From Nyssa sinensis (lineage: Eukaryota; Streptophyta; Magnoliopsida; Cornales; Nyssaceae), in assembly GCA_008638375.1 (NCBI GenBank), contig CM018038.1, positions 36,242,097-36,306,096 on the forward strand: 64,000 nucleotides of DNA. Reading direction: 5' to 3'. A model generated the notes under the pieces. That model did no database searches, was not told the origin of the DNA, and saw only the letters and a program-made list of their open reading frames with translations. Position numbers and translations under genes: made by a program. Positions 28,804-40,184 of this stretch are shown piece after piece (the first letter of the stretch is position 1; each line of letters opens with the position of its first letter).

Positions 28804-29722
28804 GAGAGAAAAGGTGAGGCGGTTGATGTGTTCATGTATATATATATATATATATATTACGTGTGAGTTGAGGGAAAGACAGGAAGAAGGAGACCAATAT
28901 AGGAGCTGTGAACAATAGTGGAGGATACTACAATAGGAACAATCAAGAAAAAGGTAAGATAAGTGAAATTCTGTCTTTATGATTTAGAGCATGAAAGTTA
29001 GTTTTAAATTTACGAACTTCAAGAGCATGAAAAATGGTGTTCGTTGCAAGTTAAATCAAGTAAAACGACTTAGAAATCAGTAGGAAAAGTTGAGTTGCAG
29101 GTCATGGTGTTAGGATCGGTTTTGGAGAATTATACATCAAAACTTAATTTAAATAGTAGGAGATTATTAGTGTGAAGTGCAGGAACCATGTGGAGGTCAT
29201 TTAAGCTTGAAACAATGGAAGGGAATCCTCATGAAATGTAAATTATTTAGGTCGCCAAAAATTCGAGTTGGCCGAAAACAGCCACTGTGTTGGCTTTTTC
29301 GACGGCCATTATGCAACCAATTCCATTTTTAGAGTTTAGGAATGAGATCCACATGACCTGCAGGTCCGAACGCCATTGAAAGAAGCAAGGAACTTGATCG
29401 GAATTGTAACACCCCAAATTACTTAACCGACATGTTTTGTATATGGGAAACTGTTTTGGGAATGAAATGTCAGGTTTAGCTAATTTAATGTCTATTTGTA
29501 ATAGTGATAAAACTCGAATTAGCTAATTATGGGAAACTCGAGAAAATAAAAACCGACATTGAACCATAGTCAATGAAAGATATTCTAAGTAGGAAGTGAC
29601 AGAAAGAAACCGCACTGAAAAAGGAGTTACGGATTGAAAGTTAAGGCCAAAACAGTGAAACTGGAATTCCGCGACAACCAAACAGGGCCTTAACCAGAAA
29701 AATATGAGAAAATGGTCACTTG

Positions 29723-29805
29723 GGAGGCCAAGGGGAATTGAACCCTTGACCTACCAAGGTAAGTAATTTTGTTCCAAAAAGTTACCAACTAGGCTGTTGG
29801 TTACT
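29723..29805 (-). repeat. tRNA-like segment antisense in the solo LTR
   Basis: On the - strand CAGCCTAGTTGGTAAC is followed about 40 bases later by CAAGGGTTCAATTCCCCTTGG, whose arms pair as a T-stem-loop (AGGGTTCAATTCCCC). It is the best preserved of the five tRNA-like segments. No full cloverleaf was found by eye. Confidence 0.5.
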
Positions 29806-31076
29806 TTGTGTACATATGCACTAACATATGTATATAACCTCAATTCTTGCCCAAGCCACCACCCAAACTGGCCAATGGCCTTGCATGCATTCCTTACATC
29901 ATTGCCCTACATCTTCTCCATCAAGTCAATCAGCCATTAACCCCACTAAGGGCAGAGATACACTCATATATATGTGTATAACCCTATATATATATATATA
30001 TATATATACATAACTTGCACCAAAGAATTCTCTCTTTAGAGAATCCTGAAATACCAAATAGTGAGAGTGTGTGAGTTCTGTTGAGTGTACGTAGGGTTGG
30101 CTGAGAGGGAGAGTATAGAGAGAGAGAGAGGAAAGGAAGCTTGTGCATGCATATGTGTTGTGAGAAATTTGGCCATTAGAGAGGAAAGGTGAAGGCTTGA
30201 GGATTGCAGTGCATGACCTGAGGGAGTCGAGCGATACTGTGAGAGGTCTGGGTCGAGCCATAACCGAGAAAGACAGCACTGTGAAGGTAAAGTTCCAAAT
30301 TATCTTCAATTCTTGTTTTGTAAATTTTGGAACTGTTTGATAGAAATAGACTGCATGCATGTTTTATTCTTGATCCTAGGAATTATTCTGAGTGTATTGC
30401 ATGGCTTAGAGGTGTCGGATAAGTGCAGAAACCATGGAAACCGAGCTGACCTCCATTAAAGGACCTTGGAATACCAGGTCTGATTCGACCATAGCAGTTT
30501 AGGATTTTGAGTAGTGGGACTCAAAGTAGACCCCAAGAGGATCTCAAAAACGTACCTACGCAATCCTGGAACTCACCATAGCCCCTCGGATTTCAAATTT
30601 TACCTACGGGTTTAAAATCCAATCCGTTAAAACACGAGACTAAACTGAAAAATGAAGATAGGGTCTTGATCCTTATGGTCTGTAGGTCACGTAGCTTCAA
30701 ACCACACACAAAATGGTTGAGAAATGAGGATGCTAGATCGTGTTACAGGTCACGGTTATCCTCTTGAAAACAGAACCTGTTAGAGTGATTCGATGCTTGA
30801 GATCGATGTTAAATGGTTGGTATAAAATACAGAAATCGAATGGAGTCGAAAACAGCAAGAAACCGTGTCCAAATCATCACGAAAATGGAAGTGAAAATCT
30901 GCAGAAATTAGGGCAACTCCGAGTCATTCGATGGGGAAGACAGAGTTGACTCGACCGAGTTGACCGAGTCAAGTCGAGTTGGCTCAGTCGACTAGGACAC
31001 GTGTTTGTCCAGGAGACGGCCACCACATTAATTAAACTGCGTCGTTTTGGAATACTGGTTTTTAAATTATTTTAGG

Positions 31077-31099
31077 GCTGACGTCATCATGACGTCAGC
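31077..31099. promoter_or_regulatory. Near-perfect palindrome with two TGACGTCA sites
   Basis: Two copies of the palindrome TGACGTCA (31079-31086 and 31090-31097) lie 3 bases apart inside a 23-base near-perfect inverted repeat. TGACGTCA is the classic bZIP/TGA-factor core. It lies upstream of the modules in the LTR; decayed equivalents occur in sister LTRs (7350, 20075, 26610). Confidence 0.5.
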
Positions 31100-33096
31100 A
31101 GTGTGACCAACCGGTCAGAACCGGACTGAACCGGACCGGTTCAGTTGCAAAGAGACTGAACCCTTTGGTTCAGTTTTGAACTTTTAAATATTTACAAACT
31201 GACCCCCACTGTTTAACAGAATTACACTATGGCCCTCATTTTGAAAATCTTATCCAATTATACCCCTGAAAAATTAATTAAAATAATAAAATAATTATTT
31301 AATTATTTTATTAAAAGGGAATAATTACCATATTGCCCCTGGACCTTAAACAAGTCAAACAAAGTCCGAATTTAATAATTGAATAGTGTAATCTTACTAT
31401 TTCGGGCATTCCGGACTCAATGGCTGAGTCCGATTTGTGAAACCAAGTTCCGAAAAATACAGACATGTAAAGGGTAAATGACCGTACTGCCCCTAATGAC
31501 ACATAGGGCCAGATTACACTGAAGGATAGTCCATTTTAACTATGTTGGACATTCCGGACTCAATGGTGAGGTCCGTAATAGCAAATAGAGTACCGAAAAA
31601 TACGACATATGAAATTACCATAATACCCCTGACACTGGACAAGGCCCAAATGAAGTCCGATTAAAACGAAATTAATACCAGTGGTAGACCTAACACTTGT
31701 GAGATTATATACATGATTAGATGACGAATCCGAGACAGAAATTATGTGACGACAAAATGACCGAAATACCCCTGATATACCCGAACCCAGATTTAAAAGC
31801 CGAGAGAGTCTAAATTGACTTTCTTCAACCTTCCGAACTCAATGGTTAGGTCCATATTATGAAAATCAGAACCGATAAATATGTGAAGACACTGAAACCC
31901 TAAGCCAAATGCTTAAGAGGTAAGACCTATGAACTAGCCACTATAAGTTAGTTCCATGAAACCCATCATAGGGTAGACTTACTCAGTCTAAGGTCATGAG
32001 TTGATAAATCTCTATAAATTGTTTTAGGCTTAAGGAGAAAAGAGGAAGGCTCCGTTCATAGCTTTAAACTCAAATATTGAAGGTGAGTAACTTCTGACAC
32101 TGTTTAGTTACTGCTCCTTGATCTGCTAAATTGTTTCGGATACCATATGTTTTAATGCAATCGTTTTAAATGCATGCTTTTATCACCGATGACATGGTTT
32201 TTAGTTTCTCAAATGATTAACTATACTTCTGATTGATATGCTAGCACCCTGAACCATTCATCTGTTTTGATCTATTGAACTTGACTTGGATTTATTAAAC
32301 TATTAATTCCAAACTGATTTAATTACCATGTGATTTAAGCAAAGATTGAATTCGAAACTCTTGCCTGGATATCTGTGTTACTCACTGGGCTTTTTAAAGC
32401 TCATTCCATTATTTTAATAATTTCAGGGAAACTCTCAGATGGACAGGTTTAGCAGGTCCAGGACTTAGGGGGAAAAGGTTGGAGACCCCCAGATAAAATG
32501 ATAACCCATTTTTGTGAATCTATACCATTTTTGTACTTTTGTGTAACTGAACAGATTATGACCTTTTGTGGTGAAACTGTTTTGTAATCTTGATTAAGAT
32601 AGGACTGACTATGATGTATCCTGAATGCTCTGCCAAGTATATATGTATGCATTCTCTTGTGAAAATTCCGCTGCTTAAATTATATATGTCGAATGCATTA
32701 TGCTTGGGATTTATATCGGAATGGCCTGTGGTTAGGATTACCGTCGGGGTTTTGCTTTCAAAAAAAAAAAAAAAACTGATAAAACCCGATGGGTACCTAA
32801 CTGGCCTTTGTCACGTGCCCCAAATCCGCACAGGGTGGGTCTGGGGGATAGTGATAGGAATAGTGGCCGGAATCGAAAAGGGTGACGGAATCGTACCTGC
32901 GTATTTTTGGAGAAGAAGGAGAACAGTGCAAATGGTTTTGGGTTGGACTTGGTTCGGGTTGGGTTAGGCCCAACCTAACCGTGTATGTAAACCTAAAATG
33001 GTGTCATGATGGGGGTTAATTTATTGATACTATGTCGTTTTGAAGGATGAATTTTTAAAAGAAAAGGGGGAAAATTGGGTGAACAGTCATAGGGGA

Positions 33097-33185
33097 ATAG
33101 GCGGCTGAAGAGATTCGATCCCTAGACTGCGCGTGAGCAAGAGAGGTGAGTAATCAAGAAGACAAGCACACCCATGCTGTGTTCA
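33097..33185 (-). repeat. tRNA-like segment antisense in the LTR
   Basis: On the - strand it contains CTAGGGATCGAATCTCTTC, a B-box-like hairpin. The A-box side is weak. It is one of five similar segments in the window. Confidence 0.35.
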
Positions 33186-33189
33186 TGCT

Positions 33190-33226
<37 letters not shown>

Positions 33227-34524
33227 CATAAAATATATTAAATGAAAATTAATTTAATTAATTAAAATAAATAATGGCGAAATGGCCCGGTGGCCAAATC
33301 AAACAAGTTCTTTGTGTATTTTGACTTTCTTGGACCTTCTAAGTCCAATGGTGAGGTCCGCGTCGCGAGACGGGGTTCCAAAAAATAAAGACCCATAAAA
33401 TACTAAATGACCAAAATGCCCCTACTGCTACCCAAACCCAAATGGAATTCCGCGAAAGCCTAAACCAACTTTGTTTGGCATTCCGGACACAATGGTAAAA
33501 TCTAAATTAGTGATAGAGATACTTATGATAGCAAGGCATAAAATTTGATGAATAGCATTAATTTTGAAATGTATCTACTAATATATAGGGAACTTGAAAG
33601 GAAAGGGTAGAATCACGAGATAGTGATATAGGAACGCATTTAGAGGTAAGTAAATCCTATTCTCTTCCATGTGATGCTTCTAAGCCAAGTTTATTCTCTT
33701 TACTGCTAAACTTGTACTCTTGAACGTAGCCTGATATTATTGTTTTTCACAATGTGATATTTTTCTATCTTGTGGACATTGGTTGACTGCTATACCATTG
33801 TTATCATGTTGAACCATGCCTTGAAAGGCCCACTGTTATGTTTTACTGTATATATGATATTTCATTTTTATACTGTTATGGAATCACTTTTGATCAATGA
33901 TATGTTATGAATACTAGATTTGTGCTCAGTCACAACATCCATCTGATGCTTTCTGATTTACTAGGAATTTCTGATTTGACTAGAGACCTTCGGGTCGAAG
34001 TCCGTGAACGGACAGGTAACGAGAATGCTATTTTCCCACTGGCATTTCCACTGGCATTTCCATTGGCATTTTTTTAAAAGGAACCCGGAAACAGTGTAAA
34101 TGCAGTTTCTTATATGATTGATATGACTACGATTGTTGAATGACACTATCCCTTATGACTTATCTTATACTGAGAGACGTTCTTTATTGATTTGATTGTA
34201 ATCGGTTTATTGTGGCAATACATTTCATGTTTATATATTGTTATTGAGAGTTCCATGTTGATGTTATATCCATTACTCTTGATTGTCCATTGTGACCCTA
34301 CTGTCCATTGGCCATTATGACAATTGTTCTCATTGGCTATTACAACATCTTATTTCATATGATTGGCTATCATATTCTTATTCATGGATTCATATTCTTT
34401 TATAATCGCCAATACCAGTGTCAGAGATCTATTTTACTTATTGAGCTTTCGTAGCTCATTCCATCTTACTTACAACTTTTCAAGTAGTGACGCTGTAAGA
34501 CCTCAGTAGGAGTCTGAGAGCGTA

Positions 34525-34822
34525 AGAGGACATTTTTGAGAAATGTACCATGTTTATGTTTAATTCTCCTATGTATTCACCACCCACGGGTGCTGGTTAT
34601 GTCTGGTTCTTATTTTTGATTATTGTAGAACCATATTATGTATTGAAAGACTTCCGCTGAATTATTATATAGAAGAGGACATTTTTGAGAAATGTACCAG
34701 TTTATGTTTAGTTCTCCTATGTATTCACCACCCACTGGGTGCTGGTTATGTCTGGTTCTTATTTTTGATTATTGTAGAACCATATTATGTATTGAAAGAC
34801 TTCTGTTGATTATTGTATAGAA
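34525..34822. repeat. Tandem duplication, two ~149-bp units
   Basis: The units start at 34525 and 34674 with AGAGGACATTTTTGAGAAAT and are almost identical, ending near GAAAGACTTC. Short partial repeats of AAAAGACTTCC follow to about 34860. It lies in the last 0.5 kb of the 3' LTR. Confidence 0.85.
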
Positions 34823-35496
34823 AAGACTTCCTGCTGATATTATCACTGAAAAGACTTCCGCTAATTATTGTTTTAAATTTTTAGTACATTGTATATTAGT
34901 ACTATGATACAAGAATGCAAAAAGTAGGGACTGCCTTAGGGTCGGCCCCGCAACACAAGATCCGCATAGGGTGGGTTTCGGGTCGTGATACGAGGTACCA
35001 AAAATATAGATACCTAGAAATGTGAAATTCCTAAACTGCCCTTAGTGTTATACGAGCTACCAGACAGACTGGAAAAATATAGAAAGGGGCAAACTTAACA
35101 TTTTTGGACTCTCTGAACCTAATAGTGAAGTCAAATTAAGCACTCGGTACCCAAAGATAGTCCCACATGAAAGTGTAAAATTATGAAAAACACCCTTAGA
35201 CTTAATATAAGCCACATATAAGCTAATTAATATCCAAAAAATCCTAAATTTCTTATCTTCGACATTCCAAACCTAATGGTGACGTCCATTTATGTAAAAT
35301 AGAACACCGAAACAAATCAAAATATAACGAATACATCCTTAAGACTCAATTAAGCTATTAGAAGAGTATCAAAAGTAAACAAAAACCTATACCAACATAT
35401 ATAAGGGCTTCTGAGCTTGAAAATGAACTCCGTTTGAGATCATTGAGTACCTAAGATATGGGTTATAAATAGTAAAATTACCAAACTAACTTTGAG

Positions 35497-35860
35497 CACT
35501 ATAAGAAACACCACTATTAATGACGCACGCGTGGGTCGCTAATAGTGGCATTGTGCAGTCGCTAAAAGTGTCACAAATAATCGTGTCGCAAATAGTATTA
35601 GTGACGCATACCCCTATTAGCGCTTGCTAAAGGTGGATATTAACGACGCATAATGTGTGTCTCTAATAATTGGGTTTGCGTGTCTCAAAAATTACACAAG
35701 GATGCAATGGGCGTCGCTAAAAGTCACTAGTAGCGACGTACACTAAGCGTCGCTAAAGACCACCATCAACGACGCCTAGTGAACGTCGCTAATAGTGAAT
35801 TTTAGCGATGTCCAAGTGGGGTTTTTAGCGACGCTCAGTGTGCGTCACTAATAGTTTTAT
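35497..35860. repeat. CACTA left subterminal repeats
   Basis: More than ten copies of GTCGCTAA, TTAGCGACG and close variants in both orientations, the class of motif bound by the TNPA-like protein in En/Spm elements. Confidence 0.8.
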
Positions 35861-36317
35861 TTTTTTAAAAAAAAACCATATTTGCTTTGTTTTATTTGTT
35901 GTTTTATGCCTGTTTAAACCTGTATCAATCATCCATCCTGATATACAATAAAACCATGCATTTTGAAATGAATATATTAAAAAAGAAAAATACATTCATA
36001 TATATATATATATATTAAACTAATTATGTACATTTGTAAAAGTACAATTTAACAATAAATAAAAAAATTAAAAATTATCTCCAAAAATGTAACTACAGAT
36101 GTCCATGAAAAGATAAAAAGACAAATAAAAATAACAAGTTCCAATGCAAAAGATAAAGACGGCACGGCAATAATCCTAATCCATCTGAAACAAAGATCAA
36201 ATGATATATATTAGAACAATTATTAAATATATATGAACATAGAATGTGAATAGTTTTTTTTTTTTTTTTTTTCTTTTTGCATGCATCAATAGTAAGAACG
36301 CCATAAAGTAGCATAAG
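35861..36317. other. AT-rich filler inside the CACTA element
   Basis: Between the subterminal repeats and the tandem array; TA run (about 35998-36013) and poly-T (36256-36273). No coding frame. Confidence 0.4.
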
Positions 36318-38610
36318 TCTATTTTATCATTTGTGAGGTGTGTGATGGGGTTTCAGTGTAGTTAGGCCGATATCCAGCATTTTGGTCCTGTCAAAACCCT
36401 AAAATGGGCCTTTTTGAAGCTGAAAATTGCATAAGTTTCAAACGGGGTATCCGAACTCGGGTGCCGTAAGTTCGTTCAAGTCTATTTTATCATTTGTGAG
36501 GTGTGTGATAGTGGTTTCAGTGTAGTTGGGGTGATATCCGGCATTTTGGTCTGTCAAAACCCCAAAATTGGCATTTTTGGAGCTGAAACTTGCATAAGTT
36601 TCAAACGGGGCATCCGAACTGAGTGCCGTAAGTTTGTGCAAGTCTATTTTATTATTTTTGAGGTGTGTGATGTGGTTTCAGTGTAGTTAGGCCGATATCT
36701 AACATTTTGGTCTGTCAAAACCCCAAAATGGGCCTTTTTGGAGCTGAAACTTGCATAAGTTTCAAACGGCGCATCCGAACCGAGTGCCGTAAATTTGTGC
36801 AAGTTTATTTTATCATTTTTGAGGTGTGTGATGGGGTTTCACTATAGTTAGGACAATATCTGACATTTCTGTCTGTCAAAACCCCAAATGGGCCTTTTGG
36901 AGCTGAAACTTGCATAAGTTTCAAACGGGGCATCCGAACTGAGTGCCGTAAGTTCGTGCAAATATATTTTATCATTTGTGAGGTGTTTGATGTGGTTTCA
37001 ATATAGTTAGGCCGATATCCGGCATTTTGGTCTGTCAAAACCCCAAAATGGGCCTTTTTGGAGCTGAAACTTGCATAAGTTTCAAACGGGGCATCCGAAC
37101 TGAGTGCCGTAAGTTCGTGCAAGTCTATTTCATAATTTTTGAGGTGTGTGATGTGGTTTCGGTGTAGTTAGGCTGATATCCAGCATTTTGGTCTGTCAAA
37201 ACCCCAAAATGGGCCTTTTTGGAGCTGAAACTTGCATAAGTTTCAAACCGGGCATCCGAACCGAGTGTCATACGTTTGTGCAAGTCTATTTTATCATTTT
37301 TGAGGTGTGTGATGTGGTTTCAGTTTAGTTAGGTCGATATCCGGCATTTTGGTCTTTCAAAACCCTAAAATGGGCCTTTTTGGAGCTAAAACTTGCATAA
37401 GTTTTAAACCGGGCATCCGAACCGAGTGCCGTAAGTTTGTGCAAGTCTATTTTATCATTTTTGAGGTGTGTGATGTGGTTTCAGTGTAGTTAGGCCGATA
37501 TCCGGTGTTTTGGTCTGTCAAAACCCCAAAATGGGCCTTTCGGAGCTGAAATTTGTATAAGTTTCAAACGGGGCATCCGAACTGAGTGTCGTAAGTTCAT
37601 ACATGTCTATTTTATCATTTTTGAGGTGTGTGATGTGGTTTCAATGTAGTTAGGCAGATATCTAGCATTTTGGTCTGTCAGAACCCCAAAATGGGCCTTT
37701 TGGAGCTGAAACTTGCATAAGTTTCAAACAGGGCATCCAAACCGAGTGTCGTAAGTTCGTGCAAGTCTATTTTATAATTTGTGAGGTGTGTGATGTGGTT
37801 TCGGTGTATTTAGGCTGATATCCAGCATTTTGGTCGGTCAAAACCCCAAAATGGGCATTTTTAGAGCTGAAACTTGCATAAGTTTCAAACCGGGCATCTG
37901 AACCGAGTGTCGTAAGTTTGTGCAAGTATATTTTATCATTTTTGAGGTGTGTGATGAGGTTTCGGTGCAGTTAGGCCGATATCAAGAATTTTGGTCTGTC
38001 AAAACTCCAAAATGGGCCTTTTTGGAGTTGAAACTTGCATAAGTTTCAAACCGGGCATCCAAACCGAGTGCCGTAAGTTCGTGCAAGTTTATTTTATAAT
38101 TTGTGAGGTTTGTGATGGGGTTTCGGTATAGTTAGGCCGATATCCGGCATTTTGGTCTGTCAAAACCCCAAAATGGGCCTTTTTGGAGCTAAAAATTGCA
38201 TAAGTTTCAAACCGGGCATCCGAACCAAGTGTCATAAGTTCGTGCAAGTCTATTTTATCATTTTTGAGGTGTGTGATGTGGTTTCGGTGTAGTTAGGCCA
38301 ATATCCATCATTTTGGTCTTTCAAAACCCTAAAATGGGCCTTTTTAGAGCTGAAACTTGTATAGGTTTCAAATCGGGCATCCGAACCGAGTGCCGTAAGT
38401 TCGTGCAAGTTTATTTTATCATTTTTGAGATGTGTGATGTCGTTTTGGTGTAGTTAGGCCAATATCTGATATTTTGGTCTGTCAAAACCCCAAAATGGGC
38501 TTTTTTTAAGCTGAAACTTGCATCACTATAAAATTAAATAAGGTCGTGCAACTCTATTTTCATATGTGAAGTGTCATGCGGTTTGTAGGCCGTTAGGCCG
38601 AAATCTTTTT
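36318..38610. repeat. Satellite-like tandem array, ~161-bp unit, about 14 copies
   Basis: The landmark TCTATTTTATCATTTxTGAG recurs at 36318, 36481, 36643, 36804, 36963, 37124, 37285, 37446, 37606, 37766, 37927, 38088, 38249 and 38410; spacing is 159-163, mostly 161. Each unit carries GGCATTTTGGTCTGTCAAAA, AAAATGGGCCTTTTTGGAGC and CATAAGTTTCAAAC. A last, more diverged partial unit ends near 38610. Neighbouring units differ at about one base in ten or fewer. It is not coding, although frames cross it because 161 is not a multiple of 3. Confidence 0.95.
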
Positions 38611-38674
38611 TTTTTTTTTTTACGTAATATTTTTTATAAATAATAAATGTACCAAAGTAAATAATTTGAAAAAC

Positions 38675-40184
38675 TTACCAAGGCTGATCAGAGCCTCCCT
38701 GCTGGCTGAGTATTGTTTGCATAAGAGTCTCTATCTGGGCCTACCGTTCTTTGAGCTCTGTCATCTTAACCCTCATCTCTCCATTCAGTCTCTCAGCTAC
38801 CTTAACTCTCTGGGTGGCTGCCTTAGCTCTCTGGGTGGCTGTGTGAAACCTAGCATCGCTCTCGATAGTAGAGGACGATGCCGTCGGCTCCATCCCACTC
38901 CCTAAGCCACTGCACATATCCGCACCTCTTGCCCAGAACAGTCTCTCGTATCTGGTCATCGGTCGGTGGTTGCTCACCCTTAGGGGTCGATCCGAACACG
39001 CATCTCAACCATGTCCTCCTTAAAAAACATAAATGTATGTTACTACTTTTGAACATTTTAGATTAATAGTGAATTAGTAATAGTGGTATATAAATCTTTT
39101 CCAACTTACATAAAGCCGCTGAGCTTTAGGCCCAATCCAACACTTCTCGGGATTGTAGTACGTTCTGTGCCACAACTCAATGGGGCTGGGTGGTGCATCG
39201 GTCTCCTGGTCTCGTTACAACAAATAAATAGTATCTTGTGAAGATTGATTTCATGAATACATTATACAATAAGAAATTGATACATTTATTAACTTACCAT
39301 CTCATGTCTATACCTAACAAAAGAACATGATCCACCACAGTGGGTCGCCTTTTGCTTGCTTCTGCCTCACTATTTTTCTTACTAAGTTCTTACACTTGGC
39401 CAAAACAAAGAAGGTTAGTATAAATGACAATGATGACATCATTCAACTAAATGTAATTTTGACAATTTTTACTTGGAATACGTCACTAGCGAACCGGTCG
39501 CATAGTAACATCCAATCCTCCACCGCTACCGCTCTGTAGGGTCTGTCGCGAGGCTCTCTACCGGCTGTCACCTCCGCCTCGTAGCGTATGTGGAGCCTAT
39601 GTCGGTAGTCTCTGAAACGGGTTCCTAAGTAAGGGTCCACTGCCTTCATGACATGAGGCAGGTGGAGATCGATGTGAGTTTCTCTTGTAAAAGCATGTCA
39701 TTATCAAAACATTACAGCATAACATATGTTAAAATTTAGTTGAACACAATAATAAAAGACATACCTGGATATGTACATGAATATCCCGTCTCTCCGCGTC
39801 AATGACCTGACTCCAGTCACTAACATGGAGTGGGGCACGTAGCCAGCAAATGATGCCGACCTCCGTAATGAACTGTTGTGCCCACCCAGCAACGGGCCTC
39901 AGCAAGCCCGGAGGTATCTCAATCCGAAGGGGCGCTCCCCTCGCTGCCTCCATCTGAACCTGCAAGCTGCGATTCTTTGACCTACCACGCCCTTGTCTAG
40001 GGGCGGTGGTCGAAGCTTTAGAAGAAATAAAATAGAAACAATTAGTACCATATTTATATAATCATTAATAAAAATTGAAACTAAGCATACCATCGACAGC
40101 AGGATCGGTCGACCCTACAGATAAGGGGGAAGGGGTCGATGGGTCCTGCATAACTACGCGTCTGCGTGAACCTGGTCCAACCAT
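38675..40184 (-). pseudogene. CACTA second protein, Ptta/En/Spm transposase type, decayed
   Basis: Spliced-looking gene on the - strand. Exon 1 (from 40184) encodes MVGPGSRRRVVMQDPSTPSP. Exon 2 encodes GWAQQFITEVGIICWLRAP and a histidine-rich end (DIHVHIQ). Exon 3 encodes HVMKAVDPYLGTRFRDYRHR and AVAVEDWMLLCDRFASDVFQ. Exon 4 encodes KATHCGGSCSFVRYRHEM, exon 5 PIELWHRTYYNPEKCWIGPK. The last part encodes VFGSTPKGEQPPTDDQIRET, a helical coiled-coil-like stretch and SQQGGSDQPW-stop. This layout fits the plant transposase family of En/Spm elements. Breaks are a frameshift in exon 4 (about 39370), another near 38880, and an in-frame TAG where CAG would fit in the last exon (near 38750). Inferred role: binding of the subterminal repeats. 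Confidence 0.75.

Larger units (their letters stand above)
29405..32856 (+). mobile_element. Solo LTR, family A, 3.45 kb, perfect TSD GGAAT
   Basis: Starts TGTAACACCCC, ends CAGGGTGGGTCTGGGGGATA followed by GTGATA, flanked by GGAAT (29400-29404, 32857-32861). Internal landmarks, in order: antisense tRNA-like segment (29723-29805), TA run (29984-30008), a GTTGACCGAGTC-rich stretch (30930-31000), GTCGTTTTG, a double TGACGTCA palindrome (31077-31099), CCGGT-rich sequence (31105-31142), modules at 31410, 31550 and 31832, and the conserved AGCTCAT-pyrimidine-TTTCAGG segment (32395-32430). No coding frame matches a known protein. Confidence 0.85.
28160..34990 (+). mobile_element. Family-A 3' LTR, interrupted by a solo LTR
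   Basis: Follows a polypurine tract and ends with GATCCGCATAGGGTGGGTTT followed by CGGGTCGTGATA. A solo LTR interrupts it (29405-32856), flanked by GGAAT; without it the LTR is about 3.37 kb. It has GA and TA microsatellites (28765-28800, 28837-28857, 33195-33221), a tRNA-like antisense segment at 33097-33185, modules at about 33340 and 33480, and a 149-bp tandem duplication near the end. The element's 5' LTR was not found and no target duplication could be paired. Confidence 0.7.

Noticed and set aside
29723..29805. Considered as a real tRNA gene
   Set aside because: Only A-box and B-box-like parts and a T-arm-like hairpin are visible; no acceptor or anticodon stem could be completed by eye.
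16707..34990. Whole block considered as one DNA transposon with inverted ends
   Set aside because: The ends are LTR termini in opposite orientation, no target duplication pairs, and the interior contains separate elements with their own duplications.
36438..37122. Two similar short minus-strand open frames with a repeated peptide (DAPFETYASFSSK)
   Set aside because: They are by-products of the 161-bp tandem array, start and stop at arbitrary units, and match no known protein.
36318..38610. Array considered as a CRISPR-like repeat-spacer structure
   Set aside because: The whole ~161-bp unit repeats without unique spacers, in a plant transposon.
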